This document shows, one piece after another, positions 38,043 through 46,574 of a DNA stretch of 64,000 nucleotides. The translations under genes and the position numbers were made by a program. This stretch comes from Nocardia asteroides (lineage in GTDB: Bacteria; Actinomycetota; Actinomycetes; Mycobacteriales; Mycobacteriaceae), in the NCBI RefSeq assembly GCF_021183625.1, contig NZ_CP089214.1, forward strand, positions 2,852,001 through 2,916,000, written 5' to 3'. Under the pieces are notes generated by a model that worked only from the letters and a program-made list of their open reading frames with translations, was not told the DNA's origin and did no database searches. Each line of letters opens with the position of its first letter. The first letter of the stretch is position 1.

Positions 38043-38174
38043 TCCCACCCCAGTGTCGATTGCCGTTACAGCTGGCCAACACCTGCTACTGCCTGGTGAC
38101 ACCGAACGCCTCGGCACACGGTACCGCGATGAATCACCTACCCACCCATGAACCAGGTGCGGTGCGACCGAGTG

Positions 38175-38777
38175 TCAGAACCGGCGGCCGGTGTAGGCGA
38201 GCAACCGCAGGTGGCCGGGGGCGTCGTCGGCGACCGGCACCGCCGCGTCGAACCACCCCGGCTGCCGGTAGAGATCCAGCCCACCAGCACCGAGAACGGC
38301 CTCGAGCAGCGCGGCACAGAGCGCGTCGTCGGCGAGGTCCGGCCGCCCCACGGCCAGCGCGAGATCGGTCCCGTGCACCGTGAGCTCGAGCAGGTGCGCG
38401 AGCGCCGCGCTCGGCCCCGGCAGCTCACCGAGCGGCGTGGGCACCGCGCGCTCCAGCGCGTCCGGCCGGCTCCAGGCCGCGCGGTCCAGCTCGGCCGCGG
38501 TGGCGAAGGCGCCCTGCGGGTCGGAGCCGAGCACGTCCTCCGGCAGCTCCGCGTCGCCGGTGATGTCGCTGAGCGCCGCGACCGACCCGTACATGACGGT
38601 GACCAGGTGGTCGAGCAGGGTGTGCACGTCCCATTCGGCGCAGAGCGTGGCCGCGCCGAGCGATCCGGGTTCCAGCGCGGCGACCGCGGCACCCGCGGTG
38701 TCCAGTGCCCGGTCGATCGCGGCGACCACCGTCTCCGTCTCGATACGGCCGATCGCGGGGTCCTGCACACGGTTCAT
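38175..38777 (-). CDS. TIGR03086/maleylpyruvate isomerase-like metal-binding protein
   Basis: This 200-residue protein resembles the DinB-like mycothiol-dependent isomerase family: an N-terminal helix with the CAEWDVHTLLDHLVTVMYG block, whose His is a metal ligand, and a later ELTVHGTDLALAVGRPDL block with further ligands. Members use or bind mycothiol and a divalent metal; the exact reaction is unknown. The ATG at 38777 follows AAGGA. It lies just outside the conserved mca gene. Confidence 0.75.
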   Translation of the reverse strand: MNRVQDPAIGRIETETVVAAIDRALDTAGAAVAALEPGSLGAATLCAEWDVHTLLDHLVTVMYGSVAALSDITGDAELPEDVLGSDPQGAFATAAELDRAAWSRPDALERAVPTPLGELPGPSAALAHLLELTVHGTDLALAVGRPDLADDALCAALLEAVLGAGGLDLYRQPGWFDAAVPVADDAPGHLRLLAYTGRRF

Positions 38778-38903
38778 GGGAATCCTTCTGGTCGATCGAG
38801 GCGATGCTGCCCGGAATACACACCGCTCACCAATGGAAACCCGAAATTGTGCGGCGCGCACCGAACAGCCGCCCGGGTTGACAAGGCAGGCCGGGATTGT
38901 CGG

Positions 38904-39188
38904 TCAGCCCGACCCTTCGCGCCGCTTCTCGCCCGGTTCCGGCTCGGTGCGGGCGATGCCGTGCTCGGTGCCGTCGTCGGCATCCTGGTCCGGCTCCGGA
39001 TGTTCCGGCTCGAAGGTCGCCGGCAGCCCCTTGATGTGCCGGTTCATCGACCGGATCAGCAGGAACGTCCCGGCGAGCAGCACGAGCACGATGATCAGCC
39101 CGAGCGGCGACGCCTTGCCGAACTCGGGGCCGGTCGGGGTGCCCGGCGTCTGCGCGAGCACCTCGGTGAGCAGCGGTAGCGCGGACAT
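38904..39188 (-). CDS. Small membrane protein coupled to mca
   Basis: This 94-residue protein has a short N-terminus, one membrane helix (about residues 27-46, SPLGLIIVLVLLAGTFLLIRS) and a charged, acidic cytosolic tail (EPEHPEPDQDADDG). Its ATG overlaps the mca stop by one base (TGATG), so translation is coupled. It occupies the position of Rv1081c in mycobacteria. Function unknown. Confidence 0.75.
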   Translation of the reverse strand: MSALPLLTEVLAQTPGTPTGPEFGKASPLGLIIVLVLLAGTFLLIRSMNRHIKGLPATFEPEHPEPDQDADDGTEHGIARTEPEPGEKRREGSG

Positions 39189-40072
39189 CACCGGTGCTCG
39201 TCCCCGATCCCGGCGAACAGGTCGTGCTCCGGGAGCGCGGTCTTGACCCTGGTCTGCGCGAGCTCGAACTCCTCGGTCGGCCAGACCCGCTTCTGCAGGT
39301 CGAGCGGGATCGCGAAGAAGGCGCCGTTCGGGTCGATCTGGGTGGCGTGCGCGAGTAGCGCGCCGTCGCGCTGCGGGAAGTACTCCGAGCACTCGATCTG
39401 GGTGGTCACCCGCGACATCACGTCGCCGCGCTCCACCGCGTACTTGCGCGAGCGGTCCAGCCACTCCTGCAGCGGGAAGGGCTCGCCGAGCCGGTCGTAC
39501 TCCTCGGCGAAGCGCTCCAGCCTGCGCAGGCTGAACCCGTGGTTGTAGTAGAGCTTGAGCGGGGTCCACGGCTCGCCCGCGTCCGGGAACCGCTCCGGGT
39601 CGCCCGCCGCCTCGAACGCGGCCACCGAGACCTCGTAGCAGCGGATGTGGTCCGGGTGCGGGTAGCCGCCGGTCTCGTCGTAGGTCGTCATCACGTGCGG
39701 CCGGAACTCCCTGACCACCCGCACCAGCGCCTCGGTCGCCTCCTCCAGCGGGACCAGCGCGAAGCTGCCCTCCGGCAGCGGCGGCAGCGGATCACCCTCG
39801 GGCAGACCGGAATCCACGAAGCCGAGCCAGGTCTGGCGCACCCCGAGCGCAGCCGCGGCGGCGGCCATCTCCTCGCGCCGGATCTCGTGGATCCGCTCCA
39901 GCACACCGGGGGTGTCCATGGCCGGGTTGAGGATGCTGCCCGCCTCGCCGCCGGTCAGCGTGACCACGAGTACCTCGTTGCCCTCGGCGGCGTACTTGGC
40001 CGTCGTCGCGGCGCCCTTGGATGACTCGTCGTCGGGGTGCGCGTGCACCGCCATCAGCCGGAGGCCACTCAC
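39188..40072 (-). CDS. mca: Mycothiol S-conjugate amidase
   Basis: This 294-residue zinc amidase cleaves mycothiol S-conjugates to a mercapturic acid and GlcN-inositol, detoxifying electrophiles. LmbE-family zinc ligands are visible in [13 protein letters not shown] and in the HPDH of [30 protein letters not shown] is typical for Mca rather than MshB. The enzyme marks the host as a mycothiol-producing actinobacterium. The GTG start is used. It is followed by the coupled small membrane protein and is divergent from the DUF4307 gene, as in mycobacteria. Confidence 0.94.
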   Translation of the reverse strand: MSGLRLMAVHAHPDDESSKGAATTAKYAAEGNEVLVVTLTGGEAGSILNPAMDTPGVLERIHEIRREEMAAAAAALGVRQTWLGFVDSGLPEGDPLPPLPEGSFALVPLEEATEALVRVVREFRPHVMTTYDETGGYPHPDHIRCYEVSVAAFEAAGDPERFPDAGEPWTPLKLYYNHGFSLRRLERFAEEYDRLGEPFPLQEWLDRSRKYAVERGDVMSRVTTQIECSEYFPQRDGALLAHATQIDPNGAFFAIPLDLQKRVWPTEEFELAQTRVKTALPEHDLFAGIGDEHR

Positions 40073-40209
40073 GTCCCGTTCACTCCGCTCACCGTCTACC
40101 TCGCGCTCTCCGCCGTCTCGTCTCGGTGCCGTGAGGAACCCGATCCTCGCTTACCTATAGTTCCATTCAAACCCCGCTGTATTCCGACCACCCCCGGGAG
40201 CGTCCGACG

Positions 40210-40713
40210 ATGACCGACTCGAGCTCGCGAGCAGGCGCGGAGCCTGACCCCGCGACGCAGGCGGAGATCGCCGAGGCGCAGCGGCGCCGCGCGACGCGCC
40301 GGGCCGAGCGCTACGGCGGATCGGGCCGCACCGGGCCGGGGCGCGGGCGCGCCGTCGCGGCCGGGCTCGGGGTGCTCGTCGTCGCCGCCGGGGTCGGCGT
40401 CGGCTTCCTCGGCTACCAGAAGTTCGGCCCGAAGGACGTCGAGGCCGAGCAGCTCGGCTACGTCGTCGTCGACGATTCCACGCTCGACCTGCGGATCAAG
40501 GTCACCAGGGCGGACCCGGCGCAGCCGGTGGTCTGCATCGTCCGGGTGATGTCGCGCGACGGCGAGGAGACCGGGAGGCGCGAAGTGCTGGTCACTCCGT
40601 CGGTGCACGGCACCGTCGAGGTCGCCACCGTGATCCGCTCCTCGGAGCGGCCCGCCTCGGGCAGCGTCTACGCGTGCTCGACCACCGTCCCGGGCTACCT
40701 GCGCGCGGACTGA
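40210..40713 (+). CDS. DUF4307 membrane protein
   Basis: This 167-residue protein has a charged N-terminal tail rich in Arg (residues 1-48), one membrane helix (AVAAGLGVLVVAAGVGVGFLG) and an exported beta-rich domain ending VYACSTTVPGYL with two Cys. It is the DUF4307 family, found divergent from mca in Mycobacteriales (Rv1083). Function unknown. The ATG follows GGGAG with 9-nt spacing. Confidence 0.85.
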   Translation: MTDSSSRAGAEPDPATQAEIAEAQRRRATRRAERYGGSGRTGPGRGRAVAAGLGVLVVAAGVGVGFLGYQKFGPKDVEAEQLGYVVVDDSTLDLRIKVTRADPAQPVVCIVRVMSRDGEETGRREVLVTPSVHGTVEVATVIRSSERPASGSVYACSTTVPGYLRAD

Positions 40714-40739
40714 ACCTGATATAGCCGCGCAAAATCGAC

Positions 40740-40771
40740 TTGACCTGCATATTTGTGAGTCATGCTAGAAT
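40740..40771 (+). promoter_or_regulatory. Promoter of greA with extended -10
   Basis: The -10 hexamer TAGAAT (40766-40771) is preceded by TGC, an extended -10 motif. TTGACC (40740-40745) is a -35-like hexamer but the 20-bp spacer is long. The surrounding DNA is unusually AT-rich for this genome. This promoter would give greA a leader of about 190 nt. Confidence 0.55.
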
Positions 40772-40777
40772 GGCCTG

Positions 40778-40944
40778 ACACACGGTTCCGGAACCCGGAG
40801 CCGTGTTTGCTGCATTGGCGGCCAGCGCGAGGCATTCCGGAAGAGCACGACACCCTCCGATCGCGTCCAGCCGTCGGCCGATGCGTGCCCGCCTGCCCCG
40901 GTGGGTACAGCAGCGGTGTTCAGGGAATCCCGGCGCGCCGGGAA
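40778..40944 (+). promoter_or_regulatory. Structured 5' leader of greA
   Basis: The leader between the promoter and the greA ribosome site contains two stem-loops: ACACGGTTCCGG with GGAGCCGTGT near 40778-40805, and the palindrome TCCCGGCGCGCCGGGA near 40928-40943, ending about 10 bases before the AGGGAG site. No known riboswitch is recognised. The structure may affect greA translation. Confidence 0.35.
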
Positions 40945-40966
40945 CAACTACTAGGGAGTGATCGAG

Positions 40967-41458
40967 ATGACCGAGAATGTGACCTGGCTGACCCAGGAGT
41001 CGCACGACAGGCTCAAGAGCGAACTCGACGCGCTCATCGCCAACCGTCCGGTCATCGCCGCCGAGATCAACGAGCGCCGCGAGGAAGGCGACCTCAAGGA
41101 GAACGGCGGCTACCACGCGGCGCGGGACGAGCAGGGCCAGCAGGAGGCCCGCATCCGGCAGCTGCAGGAACTGTTGAACACCGCCAAGGTCGGCGTCGCC
41201 CCGACCAAGTCGGGCGTCGCGCTGCCCGGCTCGGTCGTCAAGGTCTACTACGACGGCGACGAGGGCGACACCGAGACCTTCCTGATCGCCACCCGCGAGG
41301 AGGGGCTCGGCCACTCCGACCTGGAGACCTACTCGCCGAACTCGCCGCTCGGCGGCGCGCTGATCGACGCCAAGGTCGGCGAGACCAGGGAGTACAACCT
41401 GCCCAACGGCAACACCATGAAGGTGACGCTGGTCAGCGCGGAGCCCTACCACAGCTGA
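40967..41458 (+). CDS. greA: Transcription elongation factor GreA
   Basis: This 163-residue factor rescues stalled RNA polymerase by stimulating transcript cleavage. The N-terminal coiled coil ([28 protein letters not shown]) carries the acidic tip pair in [16 protein letters not shown]; the C-terminal domain has GSVVKVYY and the signature [17 protein letters not shown]. The ATG at 40967 gives the usual family length and has AGGGAG at good spacing; an upstream in-frame GTG adds three residues but lacks a site. Confidence 0.95.
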   Translation: MTENVTWLTQESHDRLKSELDALIANRPVIAAEINERREEGDLKENGGYHAARDEQGQQEARIRQLQELLNTAKVGVAPTKSGVALPGSVVKVYYDGDEGDTETFLIATREEGLGHSDLETYSPNSPLGGALIDAKVGETREYNLPNGNTMKVTLVSAEPYHS

Positions 41459-41521
41459 GCCGCTCCGCGGGGGCGCGGAGCGCCGCGGCCCCGCGCTACC
41501 GCGCCTGCCGCCCGAACAGCA

Positions 41522-41552
41522 GCGGCCGCACCCGATACTCGAGTGCGGCCGC
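41522..41552. terminator. Bidirectional hairpin between greA and metB
   Basis: GCGGCCGCAC (41522-41531) and GTGCGGCCGC (41543-41552) form a perfect 10-bp stem between two convergent genes. No U-tract is present. Confidence 0.6.
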
Positions 41553-41572
41553 CGGTTCATGTTCGTGCTCCC

Positions 41573-42718
41573 CTACTGCGCGAGCGCCTGCTCGACATCG
41601 GCGAGCAGGTCGGCAGCGTCCTCGATGCCGACCGAGATGCGCACCAGGTCGGCCGGGACCTCCAGCTGCGAGCCCGCGGTTGAGGCGTGCGTCATGGCGC
41701 CCGGGTGTTCGATCAGCGACTCGATCCCGCCCAGCGACTCCGCCAGCGTGAAGACCTTCGTCCCGGCGCAGAAGCGGCGCGCCGCCTCCTCGCCGCCGCG
41801 CAGCCGCACCGAGAGCATCCCGCCGAAGCGCCGCATCTGCTTGGCCGCGACGCCGTGCCCGGCGTGCTCGGGCAGCCCCGGGTAGATGACGGTCGAGATG
41901 GCCGGGTGCCCGGCGAGGAACTCGGCGATCAGCTCGGCGTTGTCGCAGTGCCGCTCCATCCGCAGCGCCAGCGTCTTGGCGCCGCGCAGCGTGAGGTAGG
42001 CGTCGAACGGGCCGGGCACCGCGCCCGCGCCGTTCTGCAGGAAGGCGAACTTCTGGTCGATCTCGGCGTCGTCGGTGACCAGCGCGCCGCCGATCACGTC
42101 CGAGTGTCCGCCCAGGTATTTGGTGGTGGAGTGCAGCACGATGTCGGCGCCGAGGGTCAGCGGGGTCTGCAGGTACGGGGTGGCGAAGGTGTTGTCGACC
42201 ACCAGCAGGGCGCCCGCGGTGTGCGCGACGTCGGCCAGCGCCGGGATGTCACCGATGGTGAGCAGCGGGTTGGTCGGGGTCTCGACCCAGATCAGCTTGG
42301 TGTTCGGGCGGACGGCGGCGCGGACCGCGTCCAGGTCGGCGATGTGCGCGGGCGAGTGCTCGATGCCCCACTGCGTGAAGACCTTGTCGATCAGCCGGAA
42401 GGTGCCGCCGTAGGCGTCGTCGGGGATGACGATGTGATCGCCGGGGCGCAGCAGCGCCCGCAGCGCACAGTCGGTCGCGGCCATCCCGGAGGCGAAGGCG
42501 CGGCCGTACCGGCCGAGCTCGAGGGCAGCGAGGTTTGCCTCCAGCGCCGTGCGGGTCGGGTTACCGGTGCGGGCGTACTCGTACCCGCCGCGCAACCCTC
42601 CCACCCCGTCCTGGGCGAAGGTCGAACTCGCGTAGATGGGTACGTTCACCGCGCCGGTCTGCGGGTCCGGCTCGAACCCGGCGTGCACGGCGCGGGTGGA
42701 GAATCCCAGCTCGCTCAT
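41573..42718 (-). CDS. metB: Cystathionine gamma-synthase
   Basis: This 381-residue PLP enzyme joins O-acyl-homoserine and cysteine to cystathionine, or works in the reverse trans-sulfuration direction. Landmarks are YEYARTGNPTRTALE, FASGMAATDCAL, WVETPTNPLL and HSTTKYLGGHSD with K200 binding PLP. Its partner cystathionine beta-synthase is encoded nearby, as in mycobacteria (Rv1079/Rv1077), so the pair may run trans-sulfuration. The ATG at 42718 lies 6 nt after a TAGGCT element. Confidence 0.92.
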   Translation of the reverse strand: MSELGFSTRAVHAGFEPDPQTGAVNVPIYASSTFAQDGVGGLRGGYEYARTGNPTRTALEANLAALELGRYGRAFASGMAATDCALRALLRPGDHIVIPDDAYGGTFRLIDKVFTQWGIEHSPAHIADLDAVRAAVRPNTKLIWVETPTNPLLTIGDIPALADVAHTAGALLVVDNTFATPYLQTPLTLGADIVLHSTTKYLGGHSDVIGGALVTDDAEIDQKFAFLQNGAGAVPGPFDAYLTLRGAKTLALRMERHCDNAELIAEFLAGHPAISTVIYPGLPEHAGHGVAAKQMRRFGGMLSVRLRGGEEAARRFCAGTKVFTLAESLGGIESLIEHPGAMTHASTAGSQLEVPADLVRISVGIEDAADLLADVEQALAQ

Positions 42719-42724
42719 GGCCCC

Positions 42725-42730
42725 AGCCTA
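42725..42730 (-). promoter_or_regulatory. Putative -10 element, leaderless start of metB
   Basis: TAGGCT on the minus strand ends 6 nt before the metB ATG. The divergent dehydrogenase gene has its own element 50 bp away on the other strand. Confidence 0.45.
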
Positions 42731-42780
42731 GAACCGGGCACCGGCGTCCCATTTTCGGGGGGTGCGTCTGCCCGCCTGGT

Positions 42781-42786
42781 TACGCT
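42781..42786 (+). promoter_or_regulatory. Putative -10 element, leaderless start of the acyl-CoA dehydrogenase
   Basis: TACGCT ends 7 nt before the ATG at 42794 and no ribosome site is present. Confidence 0.45.
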
Positions 42787-42793
42787 GGCCGGC

Positions 42794-43993
42794 ATGGCGC
42801 CCGACACACCCGTGACCCTGGACGAATTGTTCGCGACCGATGCCCTGCTGCAGCCGGAGGAGCGGGAGATCCGCGACACCGTCGCCGCCTTCGCGGCCAG
42901 GCGGCTGCGCCCGCACGTGGCCGACTGGTTCGAGGCGGGTACCTTCCCGGCCCGCGAACTCGCCCCCGAGCTGGGCGAACTCGGGCTGCTCGGCATGCAC
43001 CTGGACGGCTACGGCTGCGCCGGGCTCTCCGCCACCGCCTACGGCCTCGCCTGCCAGGAGCTGGAGGCGGTCGACTCCGGCATCCGCAGCATGGTCTCGG
43101 TGCAGGGCTCGCTGGCCATGACCGCCATCCACCGCTACGGCTCCGAGGAGCAGAAGCAGCAGTGGCTACCGGGGATGGCCGCGGGCGAGCTGCTCGGCTG
43201 CTTCGGGCTGACCGAGCCGGACTTCGGCTCCAATCCCGGCGGCATGCGCACCCGCGCGAAGCGGGACGGCGACGACTGGGTGCTGGACGGCGCCAAGATG
43301 TGGATCACCAACGGCTCGGTCGCCGACGTCGCGGTGGTCTGGGCCTACACCGACCCCGAGGAGGAGGGCGGGCGTCCGGTGGTGCGCGGCTTCCTCGTCC
43401 CGACCGACGCCCCCGGCTTCGTGGCGCGGGAGATGCACCGCAAGCTCTCGCTGCGCGCCTCGATCACCGCCGAGCTGAACTTCGACGGGGTCCGGCTGCC
43501 CGCCGACGCGGTGCTGCCCGGCTCGCGCGGGCTCTCCTCGCCGCTGGCCTGCCTCGGCGAGGCGCGCTTCGGCATCGTCTTCGGCGCGCTCGGCGCGGCC
43601 CGCGACTGCCTCACCGCGACGATCGAGTACTCGCGCAGCCGCGAGGTCTTCGACAAGCCGCTCGCGGCCTATCAGCTCACCCAGGCGAAGCTCGCCGACC
43701 TGGCGCTGGAGTACGGGAAGGGGCAGCTGCTCGCCATCCACCTCGGGCGGCTCAAGGATCGCGGCGAGCTGACCGCGGAGCAGGTGAGCGCGGGCAAGCT
43801 GAACAGCACGCGGGAAGCCATCGCGATCGCCCGCGAGTGCCGAACCATCCTGGGCGCCAACGGGATCACGCTGGACTACCCGGTGCTGCGGCACGCCAAC
43901 AACCTGGAGTCGGTACTCACCTACGAGGGCACCGCCGAGGTACACCAGCTCACCCTGGGCAAGGCCCTCACCGGGAGCAACGCCTTCCGCTGA
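42794..43993 (+). CDS. gcdH: Glutaryl-CoA dehydrogenase-like acyl-CoA dehydrogenase
   Basis: This 399-residue flavoenzyme has the acyl-CoA dehydrogenase fold: GCFGLTEPDFGSNPGGMRT (FAD/substrate loop), DGAKMWITNG, and the C-terminal YEGTAEVHQLTLGKALTG where E378 is the catalytic base. That last block and HANNLESVLTYEG are typical of glutaryl-CoA dehydrogenase, which converts glutaryl-CoA to crotonyl-CoA in lysine and tryptophan breakdown. Substrate assignment is moderate. The long frame open upstream is antisense to metB and is not part of the gene. Confidence 0.85.
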   Translation: MAPDTPVTLDELFATDALLQPEEREIRDTVAAFAARRLRPHVADWFEAGTFPARELAPELGELGLLGMHLDGYGCAGLSATAYGLACQELEAVDSGIRSMVSVQGSLAMTAIHRYGSEEQKQQWLPGMAAGELLGCFGLTEPDFGSNPGGMRTRAKRDGDDWVLDGAKMWITNGSVADVAVVWAYTDPEEEGGRPVVRGFLVPTDAPGFVAREMHRKLSLRASITAELNFDGVRLPADAVLPGSRGLSSPLACLGEARFGIVFGALGAARDCLTATIEYSRSREVFDKPLAAYQLTQAKLADLALEYGKGQLLAIHLGRLKDRGELTAEQVSAGKLNSTREAIAIARECRTILGANGITLDYPVLRHANNLESVLTYEGTAEVHQLTLGKALTGSNAFR

Positions 43994-44061
43994 GCACAGT
44001 GTTACGAAGCGTCATCGCGGGGCCACTCCGCGGTCACCCGATAGCCCGAAATGTCCCGCAT

Positions 44062-44095
44062 CCTGGAACGACCACGCTCCACCGGTCGTTCCAGG
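44062..44095 (+). promoter_or_regulatory. 12-bp inverted repeat overlapping a Shine-Dalgarno site
   Basis: CCTGGAACGACC (44062-44073) and GGTCGTTCCAGG (44084-44095) are perfect inverted repeats around a 10-nt loop. The right arm enters the AGGAGGTG ribosome site (44093-44100) of a short leader frame. As RNA it would occlude part of that site; as DNA it could be an operator. Confidence 0.6.
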
Positions 44096-44104
44096 AGGTG
44101 CACC

Positions 44105-44164
44105 ATGTGCACACTGCCGTTCCCTCTTCCCGCTACGCCGGGAGCCCCCGATGCGCGATGCTGA
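44105..44164 (+). CDS. Possible 19-residue leader peptide
   Basis: An ATG preceded by a near-perfect AGGAGGTG site opens a 19-residue frame, MCTLPFPLPATPGAPDARC. Its stop lies 14 bases inside the start of the downstream DUF4254-like gene, in another frame. Proline-rich and bounded by Cys, it may be a regulatory leader that couples translation to the next gene. Confidence 0.4.
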   Translation: MCTLPFPLPATPGAPDARC

Positions 44165-44570
44165 ACTCCCGGACCGCCGAGAACTCTTAACCGCCTTCGC
44201 TTCTCCCGCCGAAGCGGGCGACGACCCGGTGATCCGATCGGCCGCGCTGCTCGCCGAGCTGCACCGGCAGCGGCATATCGATCCGCTGGCCGCGGCCGGA
44301 ATCGACTGCCGCCGAGCCGAACTCGTCGCCGCCGTGGACCGCTGGACCAGCGCCGCCCGGCCCGCTCGGGTGCGCGGCGTCTCGCTCGGCGCGCTGCTGG
44401 ACCGGATGGCCGCGGCGCACGTGCACGCCGGGCACCTCCTGCACAGCTGCGACAAGGTGGCCGAGACCAGGGTGCACGCCGCCTGGTACCGGCTCGCCAC
44501 CCTCGCCGACGAGTGGAGCGACCTGGTCGCGGGCTACCTGCCGGAGCGCAGCACCGCGAGCAGCCGCTGA
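44151..44570 (+). CDS. DUF4254-like helical protein
   Basis: This 139-residue protein is predicted to be all-helical. The blocks LLAELHRQRHIDPL, CRRAELVAAVDRWT and SLGALLDRMAAAHVHAGHLLHS resemble the DUF4254 family of Nocardia-type actinobacteria. Function unknown. It has no own strong ribosome site; a leader frame with a strong site overlaps its start, so translation is probably coupled. It is convergent with cbs. Confidence 0.6.
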   Translation: MRDAELPDRRELLTAFASPAEAGDDPVIRSAALLAELHRQRHIDPLAAAGIDCRRAELVAAVDRWTSAARPARVRGVSLGALLDRMAAAHVHAGHLLHSCDKVAETRVHAAWYRLATLADEWSDLVAGYLPERSTASSR

Positions 44571-44573
44571 CCC

Positions 44574-45962
44574 CTACTTGCCGATCGCACCGACGCTGAG
44601 GAACCCGAGCAGGTCGTGCCTGGTGATGACGCCGACCGGCTTGCCCTCCTCGACCACCATCAGCGCGTCGGTCTCGGACAGCGCCTTGGTGGCGGCCGAG
44701 ATCGGCTCGCCCGCGCCGATCAGCGGGAACGAGGCGCTCATGTGCTCGGCCACCGAGTCGGTGAGGTGCGCACGCCCCTCGAACACCGCGGAGAGCAGGT
44801 CGCGCTCGGAGACGCTGCCCGCCACCTCGCCCGCCATCACCGGCGGCTCGGCGCCGACCACCGGCATCTGCGAGACGCCGTACTCGCGCAGGATCTCGAT
44901 GGCGTCGCGCAGGGTCTCCGACGGGTGCGTGTGCACCAGGTCGGGCAGCTCACCGGACTTGCCGCGCAGCACGTCGCCGACGAACGGCTCGGCCCCGCCG
45001 TCCAGCCGCTCGCGCAGGAAGCCGTAGGAGCTCATCCACTGGTCGTTGAAGATCTTGGAGAGGTAGCCGCGGCCGCCGTCCGGCAGCAGCACCACCACGA
45101 CGGCGTCCGGGTCGCGCCGCGCCACCTCGATCGCGGCCACGACGGCCATGCCGCAGGAGCCGCCGACCAGCAGCCCCTCCTCGCGGGCCAGCCGCCGCGT
45201 CATGTCGAAGGAGTCGGCGTCGGAGACCGCGATGATCTCGTCCGCGACCTCCGGGTCGTAGGCCGACGGCCAGAAGTCCTCGCCGACGCCCTCGACCAGG
45301 TACGGCCGCCCGGTGCCGCCGGAGTACACCGAACCCTCCGGGTCGGCGCCGATCACCTTGACCCGCCCCTCGGAGACCTCCTTGAGGTAGCGGCCTGCGC
45401 CGGTGATGGTGCCGCCGGTGCCGACACCGGCGACGAAGTGCGTGATCTTCCCCTCGGTGTCGGCCCAGATCTCCGGGCCGGTGGTCTCGTAGTGGCTCTG
45501 CGGCCCACCGGGATTGGAGTACTGGTCCGGTTTCCAGGCGCCGTCGATCTCGCGGACCAGCCGATCCGAGACGCTGTAGTAGCTGTCCGGGTGCTCCGGC
45601 GCGACGGCGGTCGGGCAGACCACGACCTCGGCGCCGTACGCGCGCAGCACGTTGCGCTTGTCCTCGCTCACCTTGTCCGGGCAGACGAAGACGCACTTGT
45701 AGCCGCGCTGCTGCGCCACCAGCGCCAGCCCGACCCCGGTGTTCCCCGACGTCGGCTCCACGATGGTGCCGCCGGGGCGCAACTCGCCGGAGTGCTCGGC
45801 GGCCTCGATCATCCTGACCGCGATCCGGTCCTTCGAGCTGCCGCCCGGGTTCAGGTACTCGATCTTGGCCGCCACCAGCCCGGCGTTCGGCCCCACCACC
45901 GAGTTCAGCCGGACCAGCGGGGTATTGCCGATCAGGTCGACGACGTGCTCCGCGATGCGCAT
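44574..45962 (-). CDS. cbs: Cystathionine beta-synthase
   Basis: This 462-residue enzyme condenses serine (or O-acetylserine) and homocysteine to cystathionine. The PLP domain shows NPGGSSKDRIAVRMIE with the PLP-binding Lys, EPTSGNTGVGLA, and GVGTGGTITGAGRYLKE for phosphate binding. The last 120 residues form two CBS motifs (LPDLVHTHPSETLRDAIEIL and SASFPLIGAGEPISAATKAL), which usually bind adenosyl ligands. No heme-binding N-terminus is present. The ATG at 45962 is used. It pairs functionally with metB. Confidence 0.93.
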   Translation of the reverse strand: MRIAEHVVDLIGNTPLVRLNSVVGPNAGLVAAKIEYLNPGGSSKDRIAVRMIEAAEHSGELRPGGTIVEPTSGNTGVGLALVAQQRGYKCVFVCPDKVSEDKRNVLRAYGAEVVVCPTAVAPEHPDSYYSVSDRLVREIDGAWKPDQYSNPGGPQSHYETTGPEIWADTEGKITHFVAGVGTGGTITGAGRYLKEVSEGRVKVIGADPEGSVYSGGTGRPYLVEGVGEDFWPSAYDPEVADEIIAVSDADSFDMTRRLAREEGLLVGGSCGMAVVAAIEVARRDPDAVVVVLLPDGGRGYLSKIFNDQWMSSYGFLRERLDGGAEPFVGDVLRGKSGELPDLVHTHPSETLRDAIEILREYGVSQMPVVGAEPPVMAGEVAGSVSERDLLSAVFEGRAHLTDSVAEHMSASFPLIGAGEPISAATKALSETDALMVVEEGKPVGVITRHDLLGFLSVGAIGK

Positions 45963-46036
45963 AGCTCCATCGTTGCAGAAGCCGCCGGGCCGTGCCTCTC
46001 CGCGTTCCGCTCCGCGCCCGCGCCGCCCCGAGCCCC

Positions 46037-46042
46037 TAGGAT
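46037..46042 (+). promoter_or_regulatory. Putative -10 element of the secreted-protein gene
   Basis: TAGGAT ends 8 nt before the ATG at 46051, with no ribosome site between. Confidence 0.45.
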
Positions 46043-46050
46043 CGGACGGC

Positions 46051-46512
46051 ATGAGGAAGCTCACCATCGCCCGTGCCGCCACCGTCCTGGCCGGGGCGGC
46101 CGTGGCGACGACGCTCGGGGCCGGGGCGCAGGCCGCCGCGGCCACCGTCGAGTTCCCGCAGGTGCCGACGCTGGCGCGCGGCGGGCTGTGCTGGACCAGC
46201 GTGCGCACCTGGGCCGACACCAGCCCGCAGTATCCGGGCCGGGCGATCCTGAACATGCGGGCCGAGCCGGTCTCCGGGGTCGGCCCCGGCATCTACCCGT
46301 TCGCCCCGCTCTGCGAGGTCCGCACCACGATCGCGTGGCGCAACCTGAACAGCGGCGCGACCGGGGTCTACGAGAACCTGGTGGTCACCGGGATCTACGG
46401 CAGCATCCAGTACGCCCTGTTCCAGGACACCGGGCCGGGGCGGATCGAGGTCACCGTGACCACCGACAACGCGAGCGTCCCCGCCCGCGGCACCTTCGAC
46501 GTCGCGGGCTGA
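46051..46512 (+). CDS. Secreted protein of unknown function
   Basis: This 153-residue protein has a clear signal peptide (MRKLTIARAATVLAGAAVATTLG, cleavage probably after AQAAA) and a small exported domain with two Cys residues that could form a disulfide (GGLCWTSVRTWADTSP and APLCEVRTTIAWR). Beta-rich sequence with VVTGIYGSIQYALFQDTGPGRIEVTVTTDN suggests an Ig-like fold. No family is recognised. It is divergent from cbs. Confidence 0.75.
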   Translation: MRKLTIARAATVLAGAAVATTLGAGAQAAAATVEFPQVPTLARGGLCWTSVRTWADTSPQYPGRAILNMRAEPVSGVGPGIYPFAPLCEVRTTIAWRNLNSGATGVYENLVVTGIYGSIQYALFQDTGPGRIEVTVTTDNASVPARGTFDVAG

Positions 46513-46560
46513 CCGTTCCCCGGAACGGCATCGGCGCCACCGCTCGGGCCGCCCGGTTTG

Positions 46561-46566
46561 TAGAAT
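46561..46566 (+). promoter_or_regulatory. Putative -10 element of the SGNH hydrolase gene
   Basis: TAGAAT ends 8 nt before the GTG at 46575. The spacing again indicates a leaderless transcript. Confidence 0.45.
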
Positions 46567-46574
46567 GCACAAAC

